This document shows, one piece after another, positions 39,119 through 48,719 of a DNA stretch of 64,000 nt. The translations under genes were made by a program, and so were the position numbers. The stretch is from Pectobacterium carotovorum (GTDB lineage Bacteria; Pseudomonadota; Gammaproteobacteria; Enterobacterales; Enterobacteriaceae). The stretch is taken from contig NZ_FQWI01000013.1 of assembly GCF_900129615.1 (NCBI RefSeq), positions 28,377-92,376 on the forward strand. Direction: 5' to 3'. Within the stretch, counting starts at the first letter, position 1; the number at the start of each line of letters is the position of its first letter. The notes below the pieces were generated by a model. It had not been told where the DNA came from. It searched no databases and was given only the letters and a program-made list of their open reading frames with translations.

Positions 39119-39234
39119 TATAATTACCTCTCCGAGTGATCCACTTTCACGTTATCTCTCCGTAGGGAAGAAAACACCATCACGGCATTTTCTTCCACTC
39201 GGAAAAGTTATTACGATTTATTTCCCACGTTGGG

Positions 39235-39366
39235 CTATTGGGCGCTGCGCTGAATAGCCTTCCCACCCGCTTCAACATCTTGCCCAACGCCTCGGGTGGT
39301 ATTGCACCCAACCACCGCAGAGAGAATAACCAGAGAGAAAATGGCAACAAACGCTTTCTTCAACAT
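39235..39366 (-). CDS. Entericidin A/B-family lipoprotein
   Basis: This is a 43-residue lipoprotein: MLKKAFVAIFSLVILSA, then the lipobox VVGC with the acylated Cys near residue 21, and the short charged tail with NTTRGVGQDVEAGG. That is the entericidin family signature, of which EcnA is the antidote and EcnB the lytic partner. Only one copy is present here, whereas E. coli has both. An AAGGA site precedes the ATG. It lies between the truncated DUF486 gene and efp, the E. coli location. Confidence 0.88.
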   Translation of the reverse strand: MLKKAFVAIFSLVILSAVVGCNTTRGVGQDVEAGGKAIQRSAQ

Positions 39367-39508
39367 ACTCGATTCCTTCTTTATGAGAGTAGGATTTCAA
39401 CGGTACGAAAGTGACTGCTTTTTAAGCGTAGCCAATTTTAATTCTTGTGGAGGTTTTTTCGAACGAGGAGCAAAACAGGGGGAATACTTGAGTGAGAAAA
39501 AACGAATT

Positions 39509-39541
39509 AAAAAGGCCGCCCTCACAGAAGGCGGCCTTTTT
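39509..39541. terminator. Terminator of efp
   Basis: A 12-bp perfect stem (AAAAAGGCCGCC / GGCGGCCTTTTT) with a 9-nt loop lies 9 bp beyond the efp stop. It is symmetrical enough to work from either side, but efp is the gene that ends here. Confidence 0.85.
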
Positions 39542-39549
39542 CGCATTAA

Positions 39550-40116
39550 TTACTTAACGCGTGATACGTATTCGCCAGAACGCGTGTCAACTTTGACAAC
39601 TTCGCCGATCTGCACGAACAATGGTACTTTAACGACTGCGCCAGTGCTCAGCGTTGCTGGTTTACCGCCGGTACCGGCAGTGTCGCCTTTCAGGCCTGGA
39701 TCGGTATCGGTGATTTCAGCTTCGATGAAATTCGGTGGCTGAACAGCGATAGGACGACCATCCCACAGGGTAACGATACATTCGGCGTTGTCTTGCAGCC
39801 ATTTTGCCGCATCACCAACAGTCTTCTCTTCAACCTGATGCTGTTCAAACGTCTCAGGGTGCATGAAGTGGTAGAACTCACCGTCGTTGTACAGGTAGTT
39901 CATGTTGGTATCAACGACATCTGCGCCTTCTGCAGAATCGGTAGACTTGAAGGTTTTTTCAACGCGAGAGCCCGTCAACAGGCGACGCATTTTTACGCGA
40001 GCAAAAGCCTGGCCTTTACCCGGCTTAACAAACTCACTGGATTCGACGGCATACGGCTCGCCTTCGAATATGATTTTAAGACCGGAACGGAAATCGTTGC
40101 TAGAATAAGTCGCCAT
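39550..40116 (-). CDS. efp: Elongation factor P
   Basis: Rescues ribosomes stalled on polyproline stretches. It has 188 residues. The modified lysine is K34 in VKPGKGQAF, the target of EpmA and EpmB, whose genes flank this region. It is divergent from epmB, 41 bp apart, so the two share a short promoter region. Confidence 0.98.
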   Translation of the reverse strand: MATYSSNDFRSGLKIIFEGEPYAVESSEFVKPGKGQAFARVKMRRLLTGSRVEKTFKSTDSAEGADVVDTNMNYLYNDGEFYHFMHPETFEQHQVEEKTVGDAAKWLQDNAECIVTLWDGRPIAVQPPNFIEAEITDTDPGLKGDTAGTGGKPATLSTGAVVKVPLFVQIGEVVKVDTRSGEYVSRVK

Positions 40117-40157
40117 AAAGGCCCTCTACAATTTTAATACTGGTACGAAGCCAAAAA

Positions 40158-41210
40158 ATGGCACACATTGTAACCCTAAATATACCTTCCAGAGAAGATT
40201 GGTTGCAGCAACTTGCGGACGTAATTACCGATCCTGATGAATTACTGCAACTTTTGGCTCTGAACGATCACGCTAAACTCCGGCAAGGCAGTGATGCACG
40301 CAGGCTTTTTGCGCTGCGTGTACCGCGAGCATTCGCTGCACGGATGCAAAAAGGCAATCCTGACGATCCGTTGCTGCTACAGGTATTGACCGCGCGTGAA
40401 GAGTTTATCGCCACCCCAGGCTTCACTCATGACCCGCTTGATGAGCAACACAGCGTCGTCCCGGGGCTACTGCACAAATATCACAACCGCGCCCTGCTGC
40501 TAGTTAAAGGCGGCTGTGCGGTAAACTGCCGCTACTGCTTCCGCCGTCATTTCCCCTATCAAGATAATCAGGGCAACAAGGCAAACTGGCGTCAGGCGCT
40601 GGATTATATCCGCCAGCACCCAGAACTGGATGAAATTATTTTTTCCGGTGGCGACCCGCTGATGGCCAAAGACCACGAGCTGGACTGGCTGATCACCGAG
40701 CTGGAACACATCCCACATCTGAAACGCCTGCGCATTCACAGCCGTTTGCCTGTGGTGATCCCTGCGCGCATTACCGACGCACTGTGCGATCGCCTGTCAC
40801 GCAGTTCGCTTCAGGTGCTGCTGGTGACGCATATTAACCACCCGCAGGAAATTGATCCTGATTTAACACAAAGTATGGCGCGTTTGCGCCGCGCAGGCGT
40901 GACGCTGCTCAACCAAAGCGTGCTGCTACGCGGGGTGAATGACAACGCAGAGACACTTGCCCGACTCAGCAATGCGCTATTTGACGCAGGCATTCTGCCT
41001 TATTACCTGCACGTACTGGATAAGGTTCAGGGTGCCGCGCATTTTCTGGTAGATGACAACGAGGCGCGCATCTTAGTTAAAGCGCTGCTGAAGAAGGTAT
41101 CCGGCTATCTGGTGCCCCGTCTGGCGCGGGAAATCGGTGGGGAAGCCAGCAAAACGCCGCTGGATTTAGGGATGAAGCAGCATCAGGATGACGCTGGGCT
41201 ATTACGTTAA
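40158..41210 (+). CDS. epmB: EF-P lysine 2,3-aminomutase EpmB
   Basis: Radical-SAM enzyme that converts L-alpha-lysine to (R)-beta-lysine for attachment to EF-P by EpmA. It has 350 residues. The [4Fe-4S] ligands are C120, C124 and C127 in CAVNCRYCFRR. The GG(D/E)P-type SAM-binding motif is in SGGDPLM. It is divergent from its target gene efp and is followed by a clear terminator. Confidence 0.97.
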   Translation: MAHIVTLNIPSREDWLQQLADVITDPDELLQLLALNDHAKLRQGSDARRLFALRVPRAFAARMQKGNPDDPLLLQVLTAREEFIATPGFTHDPLDEQHSVVPGLLHKYHNRALLLVKGGCAVNCRYCFRRHFPYQDNQGNKANWRQALDYIRQHPELDEIIFSGGDPLMAKDHELDWLITELEHIPHLKRLRIHSRLPVVIPARITDALCDRLSRSSLQVLLVTHINHPQEIDPDLTQSMARLRRAGVTLLNQSVLLRGVNDNAETLARLSNALFDAGILPYYLHVLDKVQGAAHFLVDDNEARILVKALLKKVSGYLVPRLAREIGGEASKTPLDLGMKQHQDDAGLLR

Positions 41211-41228
41211 CTGAGTGAGTAAATAATG

Positions 41229-41265
41229 CGGTGAGAGCGGATTGCTCCACTCTCACCGGGTTTTT
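41229..41265 (+). terminator. epmB terminator
   Basis: A perfect 8-bp stem (GGTGAGAG / CTCTCACC) with a 12-nt loop is followed by GGGTTTTT, 19 bp after the epmB stop and just before the convergent yjeI gene. Confidence 0.8.
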
Positions 41266-41272
41266 CTTTAGC

Positions 41273-41620
41273 TTAAGGACATTTGTAGACGCTGCCGTTC
41301 ATCTTGCTGTCCAGCGGAGCAAAGCTTGACCAGAAGGTCTCACTCGGACTGGTTGCGCCATAGACCGTATTGCCCCCCATCGCCGCCGCTTTATTACGCA
41401 GATCGTTTGCCGCACCGCGCATAGAACTGCCGTCGCTATGGTTGCCTGCCAGCCAGTTAGACTGGCTACCGCTAGCCTGCCCCAACAGCTGACATTCGCT
41501 GCCTGGCTTGGTATCCGTGAACGTCACGGCCTGCCCGGCGGCGCTGAGTTGGCTACTGCTACTGCTGCATCCCGCCAGCAACACTGCCGCGGCTAGTCCC
41601 AACAAAATACGAACCTGCAT
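41273..41620 (-). CDS. yjeI: DUF4156 lipoprotein YjeI
   Basis: A 115-residue lipoprotein with lipobox LLAGC (Cys near residue 18) followed by a Ser-rich linker. The DUF4156 domain shows a disulfide-type cysteine pair (the Cys in SECQLLG and the final YKCP) and the AMGGNTVYG segment. It is the YjeI family by similarity; the function is not established. In E. coli it lies next to groESL; here its 5' neighbour is pgi, 43 bp away. Confidence 0.85.
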   Translation of the reverse strand: MQVRILLGLAAAVLLAGCSSSSSQLSAAGQAVTFTDTKPGSECQLLGQASGSQSNWLAGNHSDGSSMRGAANDLRNKAAAMGGNTVYGATSPSETFWSSFAPLDSKMNGSVYKCP

Positions 41621-41663
41621 GTCTTCCTCCTTGCGATTGAAAAACCAAAGGGCACAGGCCCGA

Positions 41664-43328
<1,665 letters not shown>

Positions 43329-43518
43329 CTAAGCATGAGTTCAAAGTGACTGAATCGATTGTATCCCTTAAAATCCCGATTGAGATCCCTTTTCTTGCTA
43401 AAAGCGGTTTATGCCCTGTCGTTTACTGACAGCTTGTCGTTTGCAGGCAGATTGTTTATTGACAGAAACGGCATAACCCGTTATTTCTAACACCGTACTT
43501 GCACACTCGGTGTGCAAG

Positions 43519-43703
43519 CCAGAAGAGGCGCGTCGCCCAGGTAAGATATCGGAGGAACCGTAATCCGCTGATGATATCCGAGGGGGAGCGACGCCGAGAT
43601 GCGGTGAAATACGGCTTTCACCCTATCGACTACAGAGGCTGAATCCTCTGGGTTGTCACCGGATTAGTCCTGACGGACGTCCAGCAAGGTGGAGCGCTTC
43701 TGG
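43519..43703 (+). promoter_or_regulatory. Lysine riboswitch (L-box) upstream of lysC
   Basis: An aptamer of about 185 nt. P1 is closed by CCAGAAG (43519-43525) with CTTCTGG (43697-43703). It keeps conserved L-box blocks: AGAGGCGCG near the 5' end, the GAGGGGGAGCGACGCCGAG segment, CTACAGAGGCTGAATCCTCTGGGTTGTCACC and AAGGTGGAGCGCTTCTGGGTG. It closely follows the E. coli lysC leader by memory. Lysine binding would lower lysC expression; control in E. coli acts on translation and RNA stability. Confidence 0.93.
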
Positions 43704-43772
43704 GTGTATCGTAGTGATTTTCTACGCCTGCCCCCTACTTTTGCTCTCCCCCTGTGCCAAGGCTGATTAATG

Positions 43773-43791
43773 GAATGCTGTTTACTGAAAA
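43773..43791 (+). other. Extra hairpin in the lysC expression platform
   Basis: A 7-bp stem (GCTGTTT / AAACAGC, 5-nt loop ACTGA) lies between the conserved TGTGCCAAGGCTGA and CCCCTGACACGAGGT blocks of the lysC leader, where the E. coli leader (by memory) has only a few bases. Confidence 0.5.
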
Positions 43792-43822
43792 CAGCCTACC
43801 CCCTGACACGAGGTTTTTTGAC

Positions 43823-45199
43823 ATGTCTGCAATTGAAGTATCCGCAAACGCGAACTCTACCGTTATTGCCAAATTTGGCGGCACCAGCGTGGCGGACTTT
43901 GACGCCATGAATCGCAGTGCCGATGTGGTGTTATCCAACCCGAATGTGCGCGTTGTGGTGCTGTCGGCGTCGGCAGGTATCACCAATTTACTGGTCGCGC
44001 TCGCGGAAGGTCAAACGCCCGAAACGCGTGCCGAGCATCTGGCGAAAATCCGCCAAATCCAATACGCCATCATCGACAAACTGACCAACCAAAGCGTGAT
44101 TCGCGATGAGATTGATCGCATGCTGGACAGCGTCACCACGCTGTCTGAAGCGGCGGCACTCGCGACATCTAACGCCCTGACCGATGAACTGGTCAGCCAC
44201 GGCGAACTCATGTCTACCCTGCTGTTTGTCGAGATTCTGCGCCAGCGTGATGTCGTTGCAGAATGGTTCGATGTGCGCAAAATCATGCGTACCGACGATC
44301 ACTTTGGCCGTGCACAGCCAGACTTCGAGGTTTTAGGTGAACTGACTCGCAGCCAGTTGCAGCCGCGTCTTGAGCAAGGTCTGGTGATCACTCAAGGCTT
44401 TATCGGCAGCGAAGCGAAAGGTCGCACGACCACGTTGGGTCGCGGCGGTAGCGATTATACGGCGGCACTGCTGGGCGAAGCGCTCAACGTCAGCCGGATT
44501 GATATCTGGACCGATGTTCCCGGCATCTACACCACCGATCCACGCGTGGTGCCGACTGCAAAACGCATCGACCAAATCATGTTTGAAGAAGCCGCCGAAA
44601 TGGCGACATTTGGTGCAAAAGTCCTGCACCCAGCTACGCTGCTGCCTGCGGTGCGTAGCGATATTCCTGTGTTTGTCGGTTCCAGCAAAGATCCGGCCGC
44701 TGGCGGTACGCTGGTGTGCAATAAAACTGAAAATCCGCCGCTGTTCCGCGCGCTGGCGCTGCGCCGTAAACAAACGCTGCTTAAGCTGTATAGCCTGAAC
44801 ATGCTGCACGCACGCGGTTTTCTGGCCGAAGTGTTCAGCATTCTGGCGCGTCACAACATCTCCGTTGACCTGATCACCACGTCAGAAGTCAACGTCGCGC
44901 TGACACTCGACACAACCGGCTCCACCTCTACGGGCGACAGCCTGCTATCCAGCGCCTTGCTGACTGAGCTGTCATCGCTGTGTCGGGTTGAGGTTGAAGA
45001 GAATCTGTCGCTGGTCGCACTGATCGGCAACAATCTGTCTCAGGCCTGTGGCGTCGGGAAGGAAGTATTTGGCGTACTGGAACCCTTCCGTATTCGCCTG
45101 ATCTGCTACGGCGCCAGCAGCAACAACCTGTGCTTCCTGGTACCGGGTGATGACGCCGAGCGTGTGGTGCAAACGCTGCACCGCAGCCTGTTCGAGTAA
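43823..45199 (+). CDS. lysC: Lysine-sensitive aspartokinase III
   Basis: First step of the aspartate pathway: phosphorylates L-aspartate; the isozyme is feedback-inhibited by lysine. It has 458 residues. The kinase motif is KFGGTSVADF near residue 17, and the nucleotide and substrate loops include TLGRGGSDYTA. Two C-terminal ACT-type domains follow (from about residue 315). The ATG at 43823 (MSAIEVSANANSTV) has a GAGG site and follows the riboswitch. It ends at a symmetrical terminator shared with yjbB. Confidence 0.97.
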   Translation: MSAIEVSANANSTVIAKFGGTSVADFDAMNRSADVVLSNPNVRVVVLSASAGITNLLVALAEGQTPETRAEHLAKIRQIQYAIIDKLTNQSVIRDEIDRMLDSVTTLSEAAALATSNALTDELVSHGELMSTLLFVEILRQRDVVAEWFDVRKIMRTDDHFGRAQPDFEVLGELTRSQLQPRLEQGLVITQGFIGSEAKGRTTTLGRGGSDYTAALLGEALNVSRIDIWTDVPGIYTTDPRVVPTAKRIDQIMFEEAAEMATFGAKVLHPATLLPAVRSDIPVFVGSSKDPAAGGTLVCNKTENPPLFRALALRRKQTLLKLYSLNMLHARGFLAEVFSILARHNISVDLITTSEVNVALTLDTTGSTSTGDSLLSSALLTELSSLCRVEVEENLSLVALIGNNLSQACGVGKEVFGVLEPFRIRLICYGASSNNLCFLVPGDDAERVVQTLHRSLFE

Positions 45200-45210
45200 G
45201 CTATTTCTAT

Positions 45211-45235
45211 CTTGTGGGGGAAACACCCCCACAAG
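45211..45235. terminator. Bidirectional terminator between lysC and yjbB
   Basis: A perfect 10-bp stem (CTTGTGGGGG / CCCCCACAAG) with a 5-nt loop lies between the convergent lysC and yjbB genes. U-tracts are weak on both sides. Confidence 0.65.
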
Positions 45236-45241
45236 ATTCTG

Positions 45242-46888
45242 TCACAACGTCAGCGGAGATTCTTCGCGTTCCTCTTCCCCATCCTGTTGCACAATCAAGA
45301 CGTTATACGCTACTGCACAGAACAGTGAATTCAGTCGGTTCATGTCTCCAAGCAAGCTTAAATGGAGCGAACTGGTTTCCAGACTCTGTACGTTGTGCTG
45401 ATGTAAGCGATCGACATGCGCATGGGCATAACGGCGATTCATAATGCGGAAGCGGTGCTTGGCACGGCGCAGGCGTTTTGCGCTGGTGACATCCTCCGAC
45501 AGGAAAACCGACAGTCCCAGACGCAAATTCGCCAGCAGTTGTTCATGCAGGTGGTTCAACTCTTCCAGCCCCTGCGCGGAAAACGCCATGCGTACGCCAG
45601 AGGAATGATTAGCAATGTCATCTGCCATGCGTTCGATAATGTCTCCCGCCTGTTCCAGATTCAGCGCCACCTCGATCACCTCAGCCCAACGCCGGGAATC
45701 CCGCTCATCCAATCCGTCTTTCTGAATCTGCGCCAGATAGAGCTTAATCGCGGTGTAAAGGATATCGACATCATCATCGAGTCGACGAATCTCCCGCCGC
45801 TGCATATGGTCGCCCTGTAAGACTTCACGGTACAAACGCAGCATCTGCTCCAGCACATCGCCAATACGCAGCGTTTCTCGTGCGGCGTTGGTCAGCGCCA
45901 GCGCTGGCGTATCCAGCGAGCTGGTGTCCAGATGGCGCGGTTTCATCTGGAGATCGACCTGCGGCGAGTCAGCAATCATCGCGCAGGACAGTCGCGCCAC
46001 CACGCCGGTAAGCGGGATCAGCAGCAGGCAACGAATCAGGTTGTAGAACAGGTGGAAGTAGATAACCAGCTCTTCGGCGCTTAACGGAATGCGCGTCAGC
46101 CAGCGCGAAAGCGGTTCAACCAGCGGCAGCACAACCAAACAGCCTATCAGCTTAAACAGCATGCTACCGAGCGCGACGCGTCGGCCTGCCGCATTCTGCG
46201 TCGAGGTGCTCATCATCGTCAGTAATCCGCTGCCCAGATTGGCACCAATGACCAGGCACATCGCCACTTCCAGCGAGATCACACCGCTTGCCGTCAAGGT
46301 TGCCGTCAGCAGCACGGCTGCCAGACTGGAATAGGTAATCACCGCGAACAGCGCGCCAGCCAGTGCATCCAGCATGACGTCGCCCGTCAACGAGGAAAAC
46401 AGTACCTTCACGCCCGACGTTTGCGTGATAGGAGCCGCGGCCACGACAATCATTTCCAACGCCAGCAAAATGAGCCCAAGCCCAATCGCCACGCGACCAA
46501 CCTGCCCCCCCCGCGTCTGCTTACGGCTGAGGAAAAATATCACGCCCAGAAAAATCAGCAGCGGAGAAAGCCAGGACAGGTCGAACGTCAGAATTCGCAC
46601 CATCAGTGCCGTACCGACATCCGCCCCGAGAATAATCACCAGCGCAGGCGTTAATGCCACCAGCCCCTGTGAGACAAAAGAGGTCGTCAGCAACGCGGTC
46701 GCATTGCTGCTCTGCACCAGCGCAGTGACGCCGATGCCAGCCATAAAAGCCAACGGTTTTTTCTCAACGCTATCGCTGAGAACCCGCCGTAACTGGGTGC
46801 CATAAACCCGCATGATACCGGTACGGACAATGTGAGTGCCCCATACCAGTAACGCAATCGCAGAAAGGAGATTCAGCAGTGTTAACAA
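45242..46888 (-). CDS. yjbB: Na/Pi-cotransporter family protein YjbB
   Basis: Putative inner-membrane phosphate exporter of the Na/Pi cotransporter family. It has 548 residues: eight or so TM segments with two QSSNATA-type repeats (one at about residue 70), then a PhoU-like helical C-terminal domain (about 340-530). The start is not certain. A TTG at 46888 (LLTLLNLLSAIALLVWG), behind GGAGG, aligns with the E. coli start; an ATG at 46957 would add 23 residues. E. coli also has yjbB near lysC and metH. Confidence 0.87.
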   Translation of the reverse strand: MLTLLNLLSAIALLVWGTHIVRTGIMRVYGTQLRRVLSDSVEKKPLAFMAGIGVTALVQSSNATALLTTSFVSQGLVALTPALVIILGADVGTALMVRILTFDLSWLSPLLIFLGVIFFLSRKQTRGGQVGRVAIGLGLILLALEMIVVAAAPITQTSGVKVLFSSLTGDVMLDALAGALFAVITYSSLAAVLLTATLTASGVISLEVAMCLVIGANLGSGLLTMMSTSTQNAAGRRVALGSMLFKLIGCLVVLPLVEPLSRWLTRIPLSAEELVIYFHLFYNLIRCLLLIPLTGVVARLSCAMIADSPQVDLQMKPRHLDTSSLDTPALALTNAARETLRIGDVLEQMLRLYREVLQGDHMQRREIRRLDDDVDILYTAIKLYLAQIQKDGLDERDSRRWAEVIEVALNLEQAGDIIERMADDIANHSSGVRMAFSAQGLEELNHLHEQLLANLRLGLSVFLSEDVTSAKRLRRAKHRFRIMNRRYAHAHVDRLHQHNVQSLETSSLHLSLLGDMNRLNSLFCAVAYNVLIVQQDGEEEREESPLTL

Positions 46889-47194
46889 AAAGTCCGCGCC
46901 TCCAGCTAAACGTGTGTTGATGAAATAAAACGTGTTGATGACGTAATGAATGACCATCTTACCAGATGTTGGCAGACCGTACTGCGAGGCGGCCCGCGTC
47001 AAAGCAAAATCGCCCAGCGATCAAGGACTGATAAAAATTAATTAACTGACAATATTTAAAAAACAGAATCCAAATCAATAAGCCGATAATTTTGCCTCAC
47101 ACCTTCCCCGGTTAGCGCTATGCTCTTTTTATCCCTATAACTCTTATGGGTTATAACTCTGCAGAATCTTGCTGCTCTCGAGTAAGGAAAATGG
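46889..47194. other. yjbB-DASS transporter divergent region
   Basis: About 300 bp without a gene. A short inverted repeat (TATAAC / GTTATA, 47136-47155) lies near the transporter side. No clear operator. Confidence 0.45.
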
Positions 47195-48649
47195 ATGAAG
47201 ACGAAAACCTCATATGGACTGAACTGGCTCCCGCTAATCATTATTCTCGCCATCGCCGCTTTTTTTTGGCACATGGAGCCCCCAACCGGCCTAAGCCCCG
47301 CCGCCTGGCACTCCGCCGTCATTTTCGTGGCCACGATCGTGTGTATTGTCGCGAATGTTCTCCCGATTGGGGCCATCGGTATTATCAGTATCACGCTCTT
47401 TGCGCTGACATACGCCGCAGGGGATAAAACGGCCAGCGGCGCGATACAAACGGCACTCAGCGACCTGAACAGCTCGCTGATCTGGCTGATTGTTGTCGCC
47501 TTCATGATCGCACGTGGCTTTATCAAAACGGGGCTGGGTCGCCGCATCGCCTTGCAGATGATCCGCATGTTGGGAAAACGCACGCTGGGTCTGGCTTACG
47601 GGCTGGCTTTTGCCGATCTGGTGCTTTCCCCCGCGATGCCGAGCAACACCGCACGCTGCGGCGGGATTATTTATCCCATTGCCGATTCGCTATCGCGCAG
47701 CTTCGATTCCAAACCGGAAGATGCCTCGCGCAGTAAGATTGGCACCTTTCTGATTACCTGCATCGGTAACGTTAACGACGTGACGGCGGCGCTGTTTATG
47801 ACCGCTTACACCGGCAACCTGCTGGCGGTGAAACTCGCAGCCAATGCGGGCGTAACCATTACCTGGGGAAGCTGGTTTCTGGCGGCGCTCGTGCCTTGTT
47901 TAATCTCTCTGGCAGTTGTCCCGCTGCTCGTCTACTGGCTAACCAAACCGGAAATTCGCCATACGCCGGATGCACCAAAACTGGCCGTCGCCGAACTGGC
48001 AAAGATGGGCCACATGAGCCGCGGTGAATGGCTGATGGCATTCACCGTTGTCCTGCTGCTGGTGCTGTGGATTTTTGGCGATAAACTAGGCGTGGATGCC
48101 ACGACGGCCTCGTTCGTCGGTCTGTCTTTCCTACTGTTAACCGGCGTACTGAGCTGGGAAGACGTGAAGAGTGAGAAAGGAGCCTGGGATACGCTGATTT
48201 GGTTCGCCGCCCTATTGATGATGGCAAATCAGTTGAAAAAGCTCGGCTTCACCAACTGGTTTGGCGATCTCATCGGCAGCAATATCGGTCATTTAATGCA
48301 GGGAACCAGTTGGGTATTGGTGCTGTTGCTGCTGAACGCCGCTTATTTCTACACTCACTATTTCTTCGCCAGCGGCAATGCACAGATCGCCGCGCTTTTT
48401 GCCGTATTCCTCGGTGTCGGGATCAACCTGAACATTCCAGCGGTGCCAATGGCGTTCATGCTGGCGTTTACCAGCAGCCTGTACTGTTCACTGACGCAAT
48501 ATACCCACGCGCGCGGCCCAATCCTGTTCGGCGCAGGTTACGTGCCCACCGCCGTATGGTGGCGCACCGGTTTCGTCGTCAGTCTGGTGAATCAGGCGAT
48601 CTTCATGAGCGCCGGCCTATTGTGGTGGAAAGCGATTGGCCTGTATTAA
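47195..48649 (+). CDS. DASS-family anion:sodium symporter
   Basis: Divalent-anion symporter of the DASS/CitT-like group (di- or tricarboxylates such as succinate, malate, citrate or tartrate), 484 residues, about twelve TM segments. It has two family-type helical hairpins with SNT-like motifs: SPAMPSNTARCGG near residue 150 and the ALMMANQLKKLGF region near 345. It starts with an ATG at 47195 behind AAGGAA. It is monocistronic with its own strong terminator. The substrate is not defined by sequence. Confidence 0.85.
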   Translation: MKTKTSYGLNWLPLIIILAIAAFFWHMEPPTGLSPAAWHSAVIFVATIVCIVANVLPIGAIGIISITLFALTYAAGDKTASGAIQTALSDLNSSLIWLIVVAFMIARGFIKTGLGRRIALQMIRMLGKRTLGLAYGLAFADLVLSPAMPSNTARCGGIIYPIADSLSRSFDSKPEDASRSKIGTFLITCIGNVNDVTAALFMTAYTGNLLAVKLAANAGVTITWGSWFLAALVPCLISLAVVPLLVYWLTKPEIRHTPDAPKLAVAELAKMGHMSRGEWLMAFTVVLLLVLWIFGDKLGVDATTASFVGLSFLLLTGVLSWEDVKSEKGAWDTLIWFAALLMMANQLKKLGFTNWFGDLIGSNIGHLMQGTSWVLVLLLLNAAYFYTHYFFASGNAQIAALFAVFLGVGINLNIPAVPMAFMLAFTSSLYCSLTQYTHARGPILFGAGYVPTAVWWRTGFVVSLVNQAIFMSAGLLWWKAIGLY

Positions 48650-48670
48650 TGGTTAGCGAATCATGATGTG

Positions 48671-48700
48671 AAAAAGCCGGGGAAACCCGGCTTTCGTTTT
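48671..48700. terminator. Terminator of the DASS transporter gene
   Basis: A 9-bp stem (AAAGCCGGG / CCCGGCTTT) with a GAAA-type loop is followed by CGTTTT. It lies 22 bp after the stop, before the convergent receptor gene, and its A-run on the left makes it potentially bidirectional. Confidence 0.8.
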
Positions 48701-48719
48701 ATTGCTGCAAAACACGCGA

